Shown: piece by piece, positions 1 to 8,797 of the stretch
How positions within the stretch are numbered: the first letter of the stretch is position 1
How the letters are laid out: each line of letters begins with the position of its first letter
DNA from: JASHPR01 sp963842355
Lineage (GTDB): Bacteria > Actinomycetota > Actinomycetes > Streptosporangiales > Streptosporangiaceae
Direction: 5' to 3'
DNA length: 64,000 nt
Assembly (NCBI GenBank): GCA_963842355.1
Contig: CAWJGC010000007.1
Coordinates: 696,138-760,137, forward strand
The notes under the pieces: model-generated
Database searches by the model: none
Told to the model about the DNA's origin: nothing
What the model saw: the letters and a program-made list of their open reading frames with translations, nothing else
Made by a program: the position numbers and the translations under genes

Positions 1-180
1 CCGCAGCGGGCCGAGCGACACGGCTTGGCGGGCGAGGAGCGCCAGGTGGCGCAACGCGTCGCACAGCACCAGCGAGGCGACGGTGAGGCGTTCGGTCTGG
101 GCTGCCAGCCAGGTATTCGTGACCATCGCCTCGTACATCGCGTGGCTCTCCGCACCGGGCGGGGCGATGGGCGCTGGCTC
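1..180 (-). pseudogene. Luciferase-like monooxygenase fragment (runs off window edge)
   Basis: Read on the minus strand this stretch encodes an internal piece of a luciferase-like (LLM, often F420-dependent) flavin oxidoreductase. The recognisable part is TERLTVASLVLCDALRH, which matches the beta-strand and loop that follow the first helices of the TIM barrel. An in-frame TGA lies at 181-183 just upstream, and the family's first ~60 residues are missing, so the gene is N-terminally broken or frameshifted. The rest lies beyond the window. The family assignment is inference from motif resemblance. Confidence 0.5.
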
Positions 181-274
181 TCAGGGCCATCAGTGCTGGT
201 CCATGGTGTATGACGGCACGTCTAGGAGAGGATGAGCCGGATGCCCGAAGACCAGCAGAAGCCCCGGACCAACG

Positions 275-1069
275 ATGTGCGCTGACCGGCCTGATACGAG
301 ACGCCACCTCGAGGCGACCGGGCTGCCTCCGGACACCGTAGGCCTGTTGGAGGGCCTGACGACGACCCGGGCGATCCGTCGCTACCGAGACGAGCCGATT
401 CCACCCGAGGCGCTGCGCGCTATCCTGTTCGCCGCCACCCGGGCGCCCAGCGGCTCCAACCGGCAGCCGTTCCGTTTCCTCGTCCTGACCGACGGCCCGA
501 ACGCCCGGGCGGCGAAGAAGCTGATCGGCGACGGCGCCCGGCGAACTTGGGCCGCCAAGCGCGAGGCGGATCGTTACGACACCGGGTCCGGGGCAGCGCA
601 GGACTCCGCCAAGGCCCGCTTGGCTCAGAGGATGCAGCAGTTCGTCGACGAATTCGAACAGGTGCCCGTACTGATCCTGCCGTGCCTGGTCCGCTATCGT
701 GAGCCGACGCCCAGCGAGGGCGCATCCGTGTACCCGGCGTGCCAGAACGTGCTGCTCGCAGCCCGCGCTCTCGGCTACGGCGGCACCTTCACCGGCTGGA
801 ACTTCGTCGTCGATACGGAACTGCGGAAGCTGCTCGGCATTCCTGCGGGCGCATTCATCGCCGGCACCCTCACCTTGGGCAGGCCTGCCGGCCGCCACGG
901 TCCGGTGCGCCGGCGGCCGATGCCAGACCTCGTATACGAGGAGGCATGGGGAGAGCCTGCGGACTGGGCCGTCGACCCTCCCGGCACCGCGTTCACCTCC
1001 GCCGGGCCGCCGCCGCCCAAGGCGGCCACCGGCCGCGAAGACCGGTCCGGCCGTGACGGCGTCAGTTGA
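275..1069 (+). CDS. Nitroreductase-family flavoprotein
   Basis: A 264-residue nitroreductase-fold protein, expected to bind FMN and use NAD(P)H to reduce nitro or enone substrates in the cytoplasm. The N-terminal FMN-phosphate signature is clear (TTRAIRRYRDEPI, then ATRAPSGSNRQPFRF). The second half carries the family's ALGYGGTFTGWN segment before the C-terminal strand. Length is slightly above the usual 190-230 because of a proline-rich tail. The ATG at 275 lacks a good ribosome site. A better one (AGGAG at 224-228) precedes ATGs at 232 and 241 in another frame that stops at about 285, so the true N-terminus may have been shifted by an indel. The truncated monooxygenase starts 10 bases downstream, which suggests a former operon. 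Substrate is unknown. Confidence 0.8.
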   Translation: MCADRPDTRRHLEATGLPPDTVGLLEGLTTTRAIRRYRDEPIPPEALRAILFAATRAPSGSNRQPFRFLVLTDGPNARAAKKLIGDGARRTWAAKREADRYDTGSGAAQDSAKARLAQRMQQFVDEFEQVPVLILPCLVRYREPTPSEGASVYPACQNVLLAARALGYGGTFTGWNFVVDTELRKLLGIPAGAFIAGTLTLGRPAGRHGPVRRRPMPDLVYEEAWGEPADWAVDPPGTAFTSAGPPPPKAATGREDRSGRDGVS

Positions 1070-1078
1070 GGAGAAACG

Positions 1079-1489
1079 ATGCGCTTCATCTTTCACTATC
1101 CGGAGAAGAGGGGGCCCGACGGCGACATCCTCGACGCCGGGCCACTGCGCGACGTAGCGGTGACGGCCGAGCGGTCCGGCTTCGACGGGCTGTCGTTCAG
1201 TGAGCACCCGGTGCCTGGCGCCCGGTGGCTGGCTTCGGGCGGGCACCAGACGCTGGACCCGTTCGTCGCGCTCGGCTTCGTGGCCGCGGCGACCGAACGG
1301 CTACGGCTGCTCACCTACCTGTCGGTCGCCCCCTACCGGAATCCGTTCGTACTCGCCAAGGCGGCCGCGACCCTGGACAAGCTCTCGCGGGGACGGCGGA
1401 TTCTGGCCGCCGCGAAACGCTATGACGTCGATGTCTCCGCCTCGAGCTGGCGGGATCTGCGCAACGGCGGCCAGGACCGCAAAAGCTAG
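1079..1489 (+). pseudogene. Truncated luciferase-like monooxygenase (N-terminal third)
   Basis: The ATG follows a strong AGGAGA site placed right after the nitroreductase stop. Residues 1-105 are a normal LLM-class flavin oxidoreductase N-terminus: MRFIFHYPEK, then GFDGLSFSEHPVP and ERLRLLTYLSVAPYRNPF, ending in AATLDKLSRGR. Where the family continues with a glycine-rich GVGxG loop and 200 more residues, this reading frame goes into unrelated sequence and stops at 136 residues. It is probably non-functional as an enzyme. The remaining ~270 bases before the next gene hold no recognisable monooxygenase sequence. Confidence 0.7.
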
Positions 1490-1756
1490 CCAGCCGTCCC
1501 GACTCAGCTCAAATCAGTACCCACCAGGTAGCGGGTGGATGCGGCGGAGCCGCCAGCTCAGCACGTCGCCAACCTCGATCGGCTGGCCAACGGGCCTCGC
1601 ACCGGAAAGATCCTCACCCTCCCGGTCTCCGTACCCGGCGCCGGCCGGCCATGACCCAGGTAGCCGACGAAGCCGGATGCTCGCAGGCCCGGGTCGCGGC
1701 TGCAGCCCCCGCCACGGCCTGCGACGAGCCGCGCGGGGAGAGCGTACGGCGCTCCG

Positions 1757-2203
1757 TCAGGTATTCGGGAGCCGGACGACGGTGACGAAGAAGTTATCAA
1801 TCTGGCGGATCGCGTCCATGAACTGCTCGAAGTCCACCGGCTTGCTCACGTAGGCGTTGGCGTGCAGTGAGTAACTGCGCAGAATGTCCTCCTCGGACCG
1901 CGAGGTGGTGAGGATCACTACCGGGATAACCCGGAGGCCGGGGTCGGCTTTCAGCTCGGCCAGCACTTCCAGGCCCCCTCGGCGGGGCAGGTTCAGGTCG
2001 AGCATGATCAAGCCGGGCCGGGGCACGTCGGCGAACTCGCCAGCCTGGCGTACGAACCGTAGCGCCTGCTCGCCGTCGGTCACCACATGCAGCGTGTTGC
2101 GAATTTTATGGTATTCAAACGCCTCGCGCACGATGAGCACGTCACCGGCGTCGTCCTCCACGAGCAGCACGTCGACCATCTCGCCGTTCCCGTTCTCAGG
2201 CAT
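1757..2203 (-). CDS. Single-domain response regulator, Rcp1/CheY type
   Basis: A 148-residue receiver domain with no output domain. The acidic pocket is VEDDAGD near residue 15, the phospho-acceptor is Asp69 in LIMLDLNLP, the switch Thr is in VILTTSRSEED, and the conserved Lys is in YVSKPVDF. The family (Rcp1-like) accepts phosphate from phytochrome-type or similar kinases and acts through protein partners. The start at 2203 overlaps the kinase stop by 8 bases, giving translational coupling, so the upstream kinase is the likely phosphodonor. Its output partner is probably the neighbouring REC-phosphatase system. Confidence 0.9.
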   Translation of the reverse strand: MPENGNGEMVDVLLVEDDAGDVLIVREAFEYHKIRNTLHVVTDGEQALRFVRQAGEFADVPRPGLIMLDLNLPRRGGLEVLAELKADPGLRVIPVVILTTSRSEEDILRSYSLHANAYVSKPVDFEQFMDAIRQIDNFFVTVVRLPNT

Positions 2204-3740
2204 CAGCGTCCTTCTCCTCGGGCAGGGCGGGCAGGGTAAAGCAGAACCGGGCGCCAGGAGTATGCCCGGTGTCCAGCCACATCCGGCCGCCGTGGTACTC
2301 CACGATCTTCCGGCATACCGCCAGCCCGATGCCAGTACCGGGATACGCCTGGCGGTCATGCAGCCGCTGGAAAATCACGAAGATCCGCTCGGCGTATTCG
2401 GGCTGTATGCCGATACCGTTGTCGGTCACCGAGAACTGCCAGAACGCATCAGCCCGTGCCGCGCAGACGCGGACGCGCGGAGGAGCCTCGGTGCGGAACT
2501 TCAGCGCGTTGCTGAGCAAGTTCTGGAAGGCCATGGTCAGCAACGCGGGCTCGGCGCGGACGACGGGCAGCGGCCCGTACTCGATGCTGGCCTGGGCCTC
2601 TTGGATGGCTATCGAAAGGTTCGCACGAGCCTGCTCCAGGGCCTCGGCACTCGACACGGGCATCTGGTCGCCGGCGCTCCGTCCGACCCGGCTAAACGCC
2701 AGCAGGTCGTTAATCAGCTCCTGCATCCGCTTGGCGCCATCCACGGCGTACTCGATGTACAGCTCGGCCTTGTCGTCCAGCTGACCCGCGTAGCGGCGTT
2801 GCAGCAGCTGACAGAAGCTGGTTACCTTGCGCAGCGGTTCTTGCAGGTCGTGGGAGGCCACGTAGGCGAACTGCTCCAGCTCGCCGTTGGATCGTTGCAG
2901 CTCCTCGGTCAGCTCGCGCAGCCCGGCTTCGGCCGTCCGCGAGTCCGTCAGCGCCGCCACGATGCGCTCGCGCATCCGGTTGACGTCGGTGCCGAGATCG
3001 GTGGTCTCGCGAGGGCCGCCGGCTCGCACGACGTGCTCGAAATTACCCTCGGCGGCCTGGCGGGCGTCGGCGGCGAGCCTGGCGATGGGCCGGACGACGG
3101 CGCGGCGGATGGCCAGCGCGAGAAGCACGAGGATGAGCAGCAGGCCCAGCCCGACGGCGATGATTACGGTCTGCAGGGTGGTGACGGCATCGTTGAGGTT
3201 CGCCACCGCCTGCTGCCGGTACCCCCTGATGTCGCCCTGCAGGACGGCGATCGACGTGCGCAGCGCGTCGAACTCGGCCTTGCCCCGGTCGATGGCCGGA
3301 CTGATCACCGGCTTGCCGCGCGCCCGCACCTGGGCGATCGTGGGCGTGGCGTACCGTTCCTGCCAACTGTTGATCCGTCCGGTCACGACCGCGAGATCGC
3401 CGCGGGCACCGGGGACGCTGCCCAGCAGACCCCGCAGCGCGGCTACGGCGTTGCGTTGCTGGGCCAGCCCGCTGGCGTAGGGCTGCAGGAAGCTCGCCGT
3501 GGCGCTGAGTGCATACCCGCGGACCCCGGTCTCCTGGTTGATCATGGCGGCGTCGAGCTGGAAGGCCTGAATCGCGCCCGGGTCGGCAATGTCGATCACA
3601 TCCCGCCTGCTGGCCGACAGCGTGTGCAGGGCAAGCCCGGCGATCACGCCCGCGATGGCGGCAGCCAGCGCCGTGGCGACGATGCCCGCCCAGATCATCC
3701 GGCTCAGTGGCCAGGGCCTCCGGATCGCGGCGCTACCCAT
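2196..3740 (-). CDS. CHASE3-HAMP sensor histidine kinase
   Basis: A 514-residue membrane kinase. Transmembrane segment 1 covers about residues 16-38. An extracellular CHASE3-type helical domain (containing INQETGVRGYALSA) covers ~45-185, transmembrane 2 ~190-212, and HAMP ~212-265. HisKA carries the phospho-accepting His297 in SHDLQEPLRKV. The HATPase_c domain has N box NLLSNALKF, G1 DNGIGI and G2 GTGIGLAVCRKIV. The SHDLQEPLR form of the H box is typical of kinases paired with Rcp1-like regulators. The ATG at 3740 has GAGG upstream. The preceding phosphatase ends 28 bases away, and the next gene overlaps. The sensed signal is unknown. Confidence 0.93.
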   Translation of the reverse strand: MGSAAIRRPWPLSRMIWAGIVATALAAAIAGVIAGLALHTLSASRRDVIDIADPGAIQAFQLDAAMINQETGVRGYALSATASFLQPYASGLAQQRNAVAALRGLLGSVPGARGDLAVVTGRINSWQERYATPTIAQVRARGKPVISPAIDRGKAEFDALRTSIAVLQGDIRGYRQQAVANLNDAVTTLQTVIIAVGLGLLLILVLLALAIRRAVVRPIARLAADARQAAEGNFEHVVRAGGPRETTDLGTDVNRMRERIVAALTDSRTAEAGLRELTEELQRSNGELEQFAYVASHDLQEPLRKVTSFCQLLQRRYAGQLDDKAELYIEYAVDGAKRMQELINDLLAFSRVGRSAGDQMPVSSAEALEQARANLSIAIQEAQASIEYGPLPVVRAEPALLTMAFQNLLSNALKFRTEAPPRVRVCAARADAFWQFSVTDNGIGIQPEYAERIFVIFQRLHDRQAYPGTGIGLAVCRKIVEYHGGRMWLDTGHTPGARFCFTLPALPEEKDADA

Positions 3741-3767
3741 CGGCCGCCTCGGTGGACGGGGCCGTCA

Positions 3768-4985
3768 TCAGCTGTCACGCCCGTGGTAGTCGAGAGCAAG
3801 CACCGCGAGGTCGTCGTCCAGATCGCCCCCGTTCAGCTCCTGCGCCCGGCTAATCATGCCGTCGAGCAGCTGATCGACCGACGGCACTGGCGCGGTGCCG
3901 TCTGCGCCGCCGGTGGCAGCCTTGATGCCGCTAATGAGCCCGTCGCTGCCGAGCCGTTCCGGGCCGGGGCCGATCCGGCCCTCGATGAGCCCGTCGGTGT
4001 AGAGCACCACCGTCCAGCGCTCGCCGAGTTCTACATCGACGGCCGGCCAGCGGGAGGCATGCGCGATGCCCGGCGGCATGCAGACCGGCGCGGTGAGCTC
4101 GCCCACGCCGGACGGGCTGATCAGTATCGGAGGCGGATGACCGGCCAGGTGCAAGAGCCCGGAGCGCCGATCGGGCGCCACTGAGAGCATGCACAACGTA
4201 GCGAACAGCCGGTCTTCAGGTCGCTCATGCTCGAGCACGTGCTGCACAGCGGCCAGCACCTCGGCCATTGGCTGCCTGGCCAGCACCATGGTGCGCCATG
4301 CCACTCGCAGGCAGACGCCCAGGGCCGCCTCGTCCGGGCCGCGGCCGCAGACGTCACCGATGAGAGCGTGCAGCCAGCCTCCCGGCATCTCGATCAGGTC
4401 GTAGAAGTCGCCGCCCAACTGCATCTGGCCACCGCCTGGCCGGTACCGGGTGGCTACGGTCAGCTGCGGGTCGGCGATCAGCGGCGATGGCAGCAGGCCC
4501 CGCTCCAGCCGGGCGTTCTCCCGAGCGGCGGCCCGGGCCATCGACAGCTCGAGCTGCACCTTCTCGGCCTGTCTGCGCTCTACCGCGTACCGGATGACCC
4601 GGTACAGCAACGCCCCGTCGACATGCCCCTTGACCAGGTAATCTTGCGCGCCCGACCGCACCGCGGCGGCGCCGAGGAGCTCGTCGGCCAGCCCGGTAAG
4701 CACGACGACGGCGATGTCCGGGACGTGCCGCCGCAGCCACCGGACGCCATCCAGTTCGCGGGAGTCCGGCAGGCCGAGGTCGAGCAGAACGCAGGAGGCA
4801 CTCTCCAGCAGCGGCCCTGCCTCAGCCAGCGTCCTGGCCCGCTGAACATGCACGGCTGCCGCATCCAGCAGCAATTCCTGCACGATCAGCGCGTCGCCGT
4901 CATCATCCTCGATCAGCAGGACGTCGATCCGGGCTGGCGCCGACGCGAGCGCGGCGCCGGCATCGGGCAGATCCTCGAACACCAC
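3768..4985 (-). CDS. Response-regulated PP2C (SpoIIE/RsbU-type) serine phosphatase
   Basis: A 405-residue two-domain protein. The N-terminal receiver domain (about 20-135) has the acidic pocket IEDDDGD, phospho-acceptor Asp69 in VLLDLGLPD, and YLVKG. A linker helix (~135-165) leads to a SpoIIE-type PP2C domain with metal-binding GGDFYD (191-196), the aspartate in GDVCGRG (~211) and the C-terminal GGDLDDDLAVLAL. The family dephosphorylates STAS-domain anti-anti-sigma factors in partner-switching stress responses. A STAS gene lies just upstream on the same strand (5271-5618), so the context fits. The stop overlaps a short frame leading to the kinase gene (TGATG), suggesting one transcript. Confidence 0.92.
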   Translation of the reverse strand: MVFEDLPDAGAALASAPARIDVLLIEDDDGDALIVQELLLDAAAVHVQRARTLAEAGPLLESASCVLLDLGLPDSRELDGVRWLRRHVPDIAVVVLTGLADELLGAAAVRSGAQDYLVKGHVDGALLYRVIRYAVERRQAEKVQLELSMARAAARENARLERGLLPSPLIADPQLTVATRYRPGGGQMQLGGDFYDLIEMPGGWLHALIGDVCGRGPDEAALGVCLRVAWRTMVLARQPMAEVLAAVQHVLEHERPEDRLFATLCMLSVAPDRRSGLLHLAGHPPPILISPSGVGELTAPVCMPPGIAHASRWPAVDVELGERWTVVLYTDGLIEGRIGPGPERLGSDGLISGIKAATGGADGTAPVPSVDQLLDGMISRAQELNGGDLDDDLAVLALDYHGRDS

Positions 4986-5270
4986 TCCAGCCCTGTCCTA
5001 TCGTCTGCATCGTCACAGGTGACCGAGCGGCGATCCTGGCCACATCGCCCTCTGATGCCCTTAGCCAGGCAACGCTCGGCATCCGATGATGGATGCACTC
5101 TGGCCGATCCGCGGTATATCTGCCGGTCAGCATCACACGCAGGGTACTTGCATCGCTGTCCCGGACATTACCGCCAAGCTGGACATCCCCGTTCGCCGCT
5201 ACAAGATTTACGCCGGTGCCATCGCCCGGCTGGGTCGGCCTGCTCCGGGCCTGGGCCGGACCCCCGGTCG

Positions 5271-5618
5271 CTAGCGGCCAGGCTCAGCCGGTACCGCGAG
5301 CGCTGCCTCGACGGTCGGGTACAGCGGCAGTAGATGGGCCAGGCCGACCAGCTTCACGGTACGTTCCACCAATCCGCCCTCCGCTACAGCCAGCCGAAGC
5401 TGAGCGCCGCTGGCGACCGCCTTGTCGTAAGCCAGCGTGAGCTGGCGGATGCCCGCGGAATCACAGAATGTCGTCGCGGTCAGGTCCGCGACGAGAATCG
5501 TGACGCCGGGAGCGATGGCGGTGCGCAGCTGCTCGCCGGCCTCGTCCGCGTTGCTGACGTCAATCTCCGCTGGCAGGCGCACCACGGCCATCCTGGCACC
5601 CGACTCTTGATCAAGCAT
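5271..5618 (-). CDS. STAS-domain anti-sigma factor antagonist
   Basis: A 115-residue single STAS domain. Strand-helix landmarks are MAVVRLPAEIDVSNA at the N-terminus and VADLTATTFCDSAGIRQL, where the serine of the DSAG motif is the usual site for anti-sigma kinase phosphorylation. Such proteins bind and neutralise RsbW-like anti-sigma kinases, and SpoIIE-type phosphatases reactivate them. The likely phosphatase is the REC-PP2C protein downstream. The start at 5618 is chosen because AAGGAG sits about 11 bases upstream. No RsbW-type kinase is visible in the window, so that partner would have to be elsewhere. The 285 bases between this gene and the phosphatase hold no convincing gene. Confidence 0.88.
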   Translation of the reverse strand: MLDQESGARMAVVRLPAEIDVSNADEAGEQLRTAIAPGVTILVADLTATTFCDSAGIRQLTLAYDKAVASGAQLRLAVAEGGLVERTVKLVGLAHLLPLYPTVEAALAVPAEPGR

Positions 5619-5877
5619 GACTGAAGCAGCTCCTTGCTCGCGGCAAAAGCCGCTACGGCCTGAGACTCTCCTACATCGGAACCTGTAGGCAAGCACCCGC
5701 ATGGGCAGTGTTCACCCGCACCCCGCCCCAAAGGGCGGGCGCGCCACGATGCCAGGGCGATGGCAGGCGACGGGCTGCCTGACGCCCACGCGGTAGCGCC
5801 CACGCGGTCTGCCGGGGCGGCGGCTGTCTGCGTTCGGGCGGCCGCGCGGGGCGGCCGCGGCGGACTCGGGCTGTGCT

Positions 5878-8319
5878 CTAGCCGGTGGCAGGGGGCCTGC
5901 TGTCCGCAAACGCGGCGGAGAGCCCGGATCGCGAGCTGATCCCGAGTTTGCCGTACGAGCTCGTCAGGTGGTTTTCCACGGTTCGTTGGGTCACGAACAG
6001 GGCCTGCGCGATCTGCCGGTTCGTCTGCCCGGCTGCGGCGAGCTGCGCGACCCGCAGCTCGCTCGGTGTCAATGCGTCGCGCCCGCGCAAGGCATCACGG
6101 CGTGGCCGCACACCGGCGGCCACGAGCTCCTGGCGAGCCCGGTCGGCGAGCGCGAGACCGCCGAGCGCGTGGGCGAGATCCAGGCCCTCGGAGAGAAGAT
6201 CGCGAGCCATGGCCCGCGAGCCGCCCCGCCGGTGCGCGCTACCGAGATCGGTCAGTGCGCGGGCCAGCTCAAGCGGCGCCGCGGAGGAACGGAGCACGGT
6301 CACGGCCTCGGTGAGCAGTTCTATGCCGCGGCCCGTGCCCTCGACCACCCCGGCAGCCGCGTAAGCGAGCGCCTGGCTGACATCGCCGCCATACTGCGCG
6401 GCCAGCGCAGCCACGGAGGCGGCGACGGCGGACGCCAGCGGCCAGCCTCGTTGCTGCGCCAGCCGCAGCCAGGCCTGGGCATCCGCCGCGGCCTCGTCGC
6501 CCAAGCCCGCGAACACCAGCACCGAGACCGCCTCGGTCAGCGCGGTCGGGGTGACGGACATCAGCTGCGGCGTAGCCAGGACCGCCTCGCGCGCGTGCCG
6601 GACCGCGCGGTCACGATCGATCCCCGCGGCGAGAAGCTCAATCGCCAGGTTGGCGTGCACCTGGGGATCAAGTTTCTCGCCGCGTTCCGCCCTGGCTCGC
6701 AGCTGATCAAGCAGCGGCCGGGTGACCGGGCGCTTACCAAGATCCCACCGTGCGGTGTTGAGCAGCGTGGCCTCCAGCGATCTGACCAGCGCGGAGCGAT
6801 CGTCTCCGTGGTCGCCGATCGCCGCTTGCAGCACATCGACGGCGTCGGCGAACCGCCCGCACAGCGCGAGCGCGTCGCCGAGCGCCAGCGCGATCTCGCC
6901 GCGCCGCGGCCAGTCCGCAGTTGCTGCCAGCGCCTCTTCCAGGTGACCGACGGCGGCAGCCGGCGCGTGTAAGGTCTGGACTCTGCCGAGCTCGAGCAGG
7001 ACGTCTGCCCGTGCCGCGACGGGCGGCGGCTCGGCCAGCGCGCGCTGCAGGCACAACGCGGCAACGTCCGGGGCACCGCGGCGGTGCGCGTCGGCCGCGG
7101 CCCGGCGGAGCTTGGCCACCACCCAGGGATCGCCGGCCTGACCTGCCGCCAGCAGGTGCACGGTCACCTCCTCCGCCGAGGCGCCGTCGGCATCAAGCAT
7201 GCGCGCTGCCCGCTGGTGCCAGCGCTGCCGCAATGGGGGCGCGAGGTCGTGATAGATCACCGACCGCACCAGAAGGTGGACGAACCGCAGCGCATGCTCG
7301 CCTTCAATAAGTCCCTCGATCATCAGCGCGCCGACCGCCTCGGCGCATGCGTCGTCATCCAGGCCGGCCAGCCACCCGGCGCGCGCGGTGCTGGCGGCGG
7401 TGCCGAGCACGGCGACCGCCCTGGCTACCTCAAGGGTCGCGGGCGGCATGCGCCCCAGCTGGAGGAGCACGCTGCGTGACACGGCGCCGGGAGTCAGTCG
7501 GCGCAGGTGCGGCACGTCGGCGTCGGTTCCCTTGACTCCCTCGGCAGCGAGGCCGGCCAGCAGCGCGCTCAGCAACAGCGGGTTGCCGCCGGTAATCTCG
7601 CGGCAGGCGGCCAGGAATGCCGGTGACGGGTCGCCGCCCAGGGCCCCGCGGATCAGCTCGGCGCAGGCGGCATCGCCGAGGGCGGCAGGCCGCAGCGTCG
7701 TCACGCTCGCCTCAGCGGCCAGGCTGGAGATGAGCGCCTTTTCCTGCGCCGTCCCTGCCCTTGGCTCGCGGACGGTGACCACCAGCAGCACCGCAAGACC
7801 CTCGAGCCTGCGCGCCAGATGCGCCACGAAACGCTGCGACGGCTGATCTGCCCAGTGCAGGTCGTCTACGGCCACCAGCAGGGGTACCCGCTGTGCGATG
7901 TCCACGGTCAGCCAGTACAGGCCATGCAGCACCGAGAAGGAGTCTTCCTCGCCCTGGTAACTGCCGTGGGTCAGCGCCGGAGCCGCCAGCGCGCCAGCGT
8001 CGCCTGCCAGCCACTGGGCGCCTTCGGCCCGCAACTCAGGCTCAAACAACTGCCGAGCTACGCCCCACGCGTACCCGCCTTCGAACTCTGCAGCCCGGCC
8101 GACGAGCACTTTCATCCCAGCTTGCTCCGCCCGCTGGCATGCGTAGGTCAGCAGCCGGGTCTTGCCGATCCCGGCCACGCCTTCCACCAGCAGCGCCGCG
8201 CCAGAGCCGGATCCGGCGGACTTGAGCGCCGCAGCAATGGCGCCAAGTTCTGCCGTCCGGTCAAGCAGCCTGCCAACGGTTACCCGCCCTGCCCGCATGG
8301 CAGAGATCGTACGCATCAA
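5878..8319 (-). CDS. LAL-type LuxR-family ATPase transcription regulator
   Basis: An 813-residue large ATP-binding regulator of the LuxR (LAL/MalT-like) family. A Walker A loop VAGIGKTRL lies near residue 50 and a Walker B LLVAVDDLHWAD near 150 (STAND/AAA fold). A long TPR-like helical region covers ~350-730, and a C-terminal GerE/LuxR helix-turn-helix reads LTPSELRVAQLAAAGQTNRQ then VTQRTVENHL. These proteins hold their HTH in check until an inducer or ATP state releases it. It stands alone, with no obvious operon partner. The first ATG gives eight extra residues, and MRAGRVTV (about 8298) is a plausible alternative start. A 20-base direct repeat begins 35 bases upstream (8354-8373), so autoregulation is possible. 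The target is unknown. Confidence 0.88.
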   Translation of the reverse strand: MMRTISAMRAGRVTVGRLLDRTAELGAIAAALKSAGSGSGAALLVEGVAGIGKTRLLTYACQRAEQAGMKVLVGRAAEFEGGYAWGVARQLFEPELRAEGAQWLAGDAGALAAPALTHGSYQGEEDSFSVLHGLYWLTVDIAQRVPLLVAVDDLHWADQPSQRFVAHLARRLEGLAVLLVVTVREPRAGTAQEKALISSLAAEASVTTLRPAALGDAACAELIRGALGGDPSPAFLAACREITGGNPLLLSALLAGLAAEGVKGTDADVPHLRRLTPGAVSRSVLLQLGRMPPATLEVARAVAVLGTAASTARAGWLAGLDDDACAEAVGALMIEGLIEGEHALRFVHLLVRSVIYHDLAPPLRQRWHQRAARMLDADGASAEEVTVHLLAAGQAGDPWVVAKLRRAAADAHRRGAPDVAALCLQRALAEPPPVAARADVLLELGRVQTLHAPAAAVGHLEEALAATADWPRRGEIALALGDALALCGRFADAVDVLQAAIGDHGDDRSALVRSLEATLLNTARWDLGKRPVTRPLLDQLRARAERGEKLDPQVHANLAIELLAAGIDRDRAVRHAREAVLATPQLMSVTPTALTEAVSVLVFAGLGDEAAADAQAWLRLAQQRGWPLASAVAASVAALAAQYGGDVSQALAYAAAGVVEGTGRGIELLTEAVTVLRSSAAPLELARALTDLGSAHRRGGSRAMARDLLSEGLDLAHALGGLALADRARQELVAAGVRPRRDALRGRDALTPSELRVAQLAAAGQTNRQIAQALFVTQRTVENHLTSSYGKLGISSRSGLSAAFADSRPPATG

Positions 8320-8353
8320 CCGGCATGCGCACTATCTCGGATGTCGCGCAAAT

Positions 8354-8373
8354 AACTGTGGTTCCCACCGTGA
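8354..8373. repeat. Direct repeat, copy 1 of 2
   Basis: AACTGTGGTTCCCACCGTGA recurs at 8721-8740 with one mismatch (T to A). The core GTGGxxCCCAC is nearly palindromic. The two copies flank the small ORF at 8410-8661, and this copy lies 35 bases upstream of the LAL regulator start. It could be an operator or the trace of an insertion. Confidence 0.6.
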
Positions 8374-8409
8374 TGTCCGGGGCTGCTAGCCGGCCTGACC
8401 ATAACAAAG

Positions 8410-8661
8410 ATGAATGACCAGGTGCGATTGGTGCTGACCGCTGAGATTGCCATGACCGGTGAGCAGATCGAGGGAACACTACGCTCCCCCCGTCGGCCCG
8501 CACGCCATTTCAGCGGCTGGTCAGAGCTGTTCGCCGCGCTGCTGGCGCTCACCTCAGAAGGACGCGCAGAGGCCGTCGCGCCGGACGGGCCGGGGCGCGC
8601 CTCCGCCGAGTCGCGCGCCAGTGCGGAGCCCGCGAGGCGGAGGAACCACCCATGCGAATAA
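8410..8661 (+). CDS. Small hypothetical protein, 83 residues
   Basis: The central segment HFSGWSELFAALLALT with an upstream R/P-rich strand resembles small actinobacterial proteins of unknown function that share an xFxGWxELFAxLxxL motif. The C-terminal 30 residues are Ala/Arg/Glu-rich and look unstructured. The ribosome site is weak (AAAG before the ATG). It is divergent from the LAL regulator at 8319, and the space between holds copy 1 of the 20-base repeat. Function is unknown. The coding call rests on the motif and the family's usual ~70-90 residue length. Confidence 0.5.
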   Translation: MNDQVRLVLTAEIAMTGEQIEGTLRSPRRPARHFSGWSELFAALLALTSEGRAEAVAPDGPGRASAESRASAEPARRRNHPCE

Positions 8662-8720
8662 CACCGAGGACGAGCACCGCCTCCTGGGACCCCGGGAGAA
8701 GTACCCGGGCACCCCGCCAA

Positions 8721-8740
8721 AACTGTGGTACCCACCGTGA
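8721..8740. repeat. Direct repeat, copy 2 of 2
   Basis: AACTGTGGTACCCACCGTGA, 19 of 20 identical to 8354-8373 and in the same orientation. It lies 58 bases upstream of the truncated vWA gene. Confidence 0.6.
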
Positions 8741-8797
8741 CGCGCCCGGCGGCTGCCGCGCCCACCATCCCTTCCATAAGCGAGCGGGGTTGAACCG

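Noticed and set aside
1535..1654. Short plus-strand frame ending KILTLPVSVPGAGRP
   Set aside because: Could be the scrap of an oxidoreductase C-terminus, but it is too short (about 40 codons after a TAG) to support.
1884..4184. 766-codon open frame on the plus strand
   Set aside because: It lies antisense to the response regulator, kinase and phosphatase, whose motifs are unmistakable. Long antisense frames are normal at this GC content.
5086..5274. Plus-strand ORF of 62 codons with DITAKLDIPVRRYKIYAGA
   Set aside because: Looks weakly protein-like, but there is no ribosome site or recognised family and it touches the STAS gene end. Kept out as a probable remnant or chance frame.
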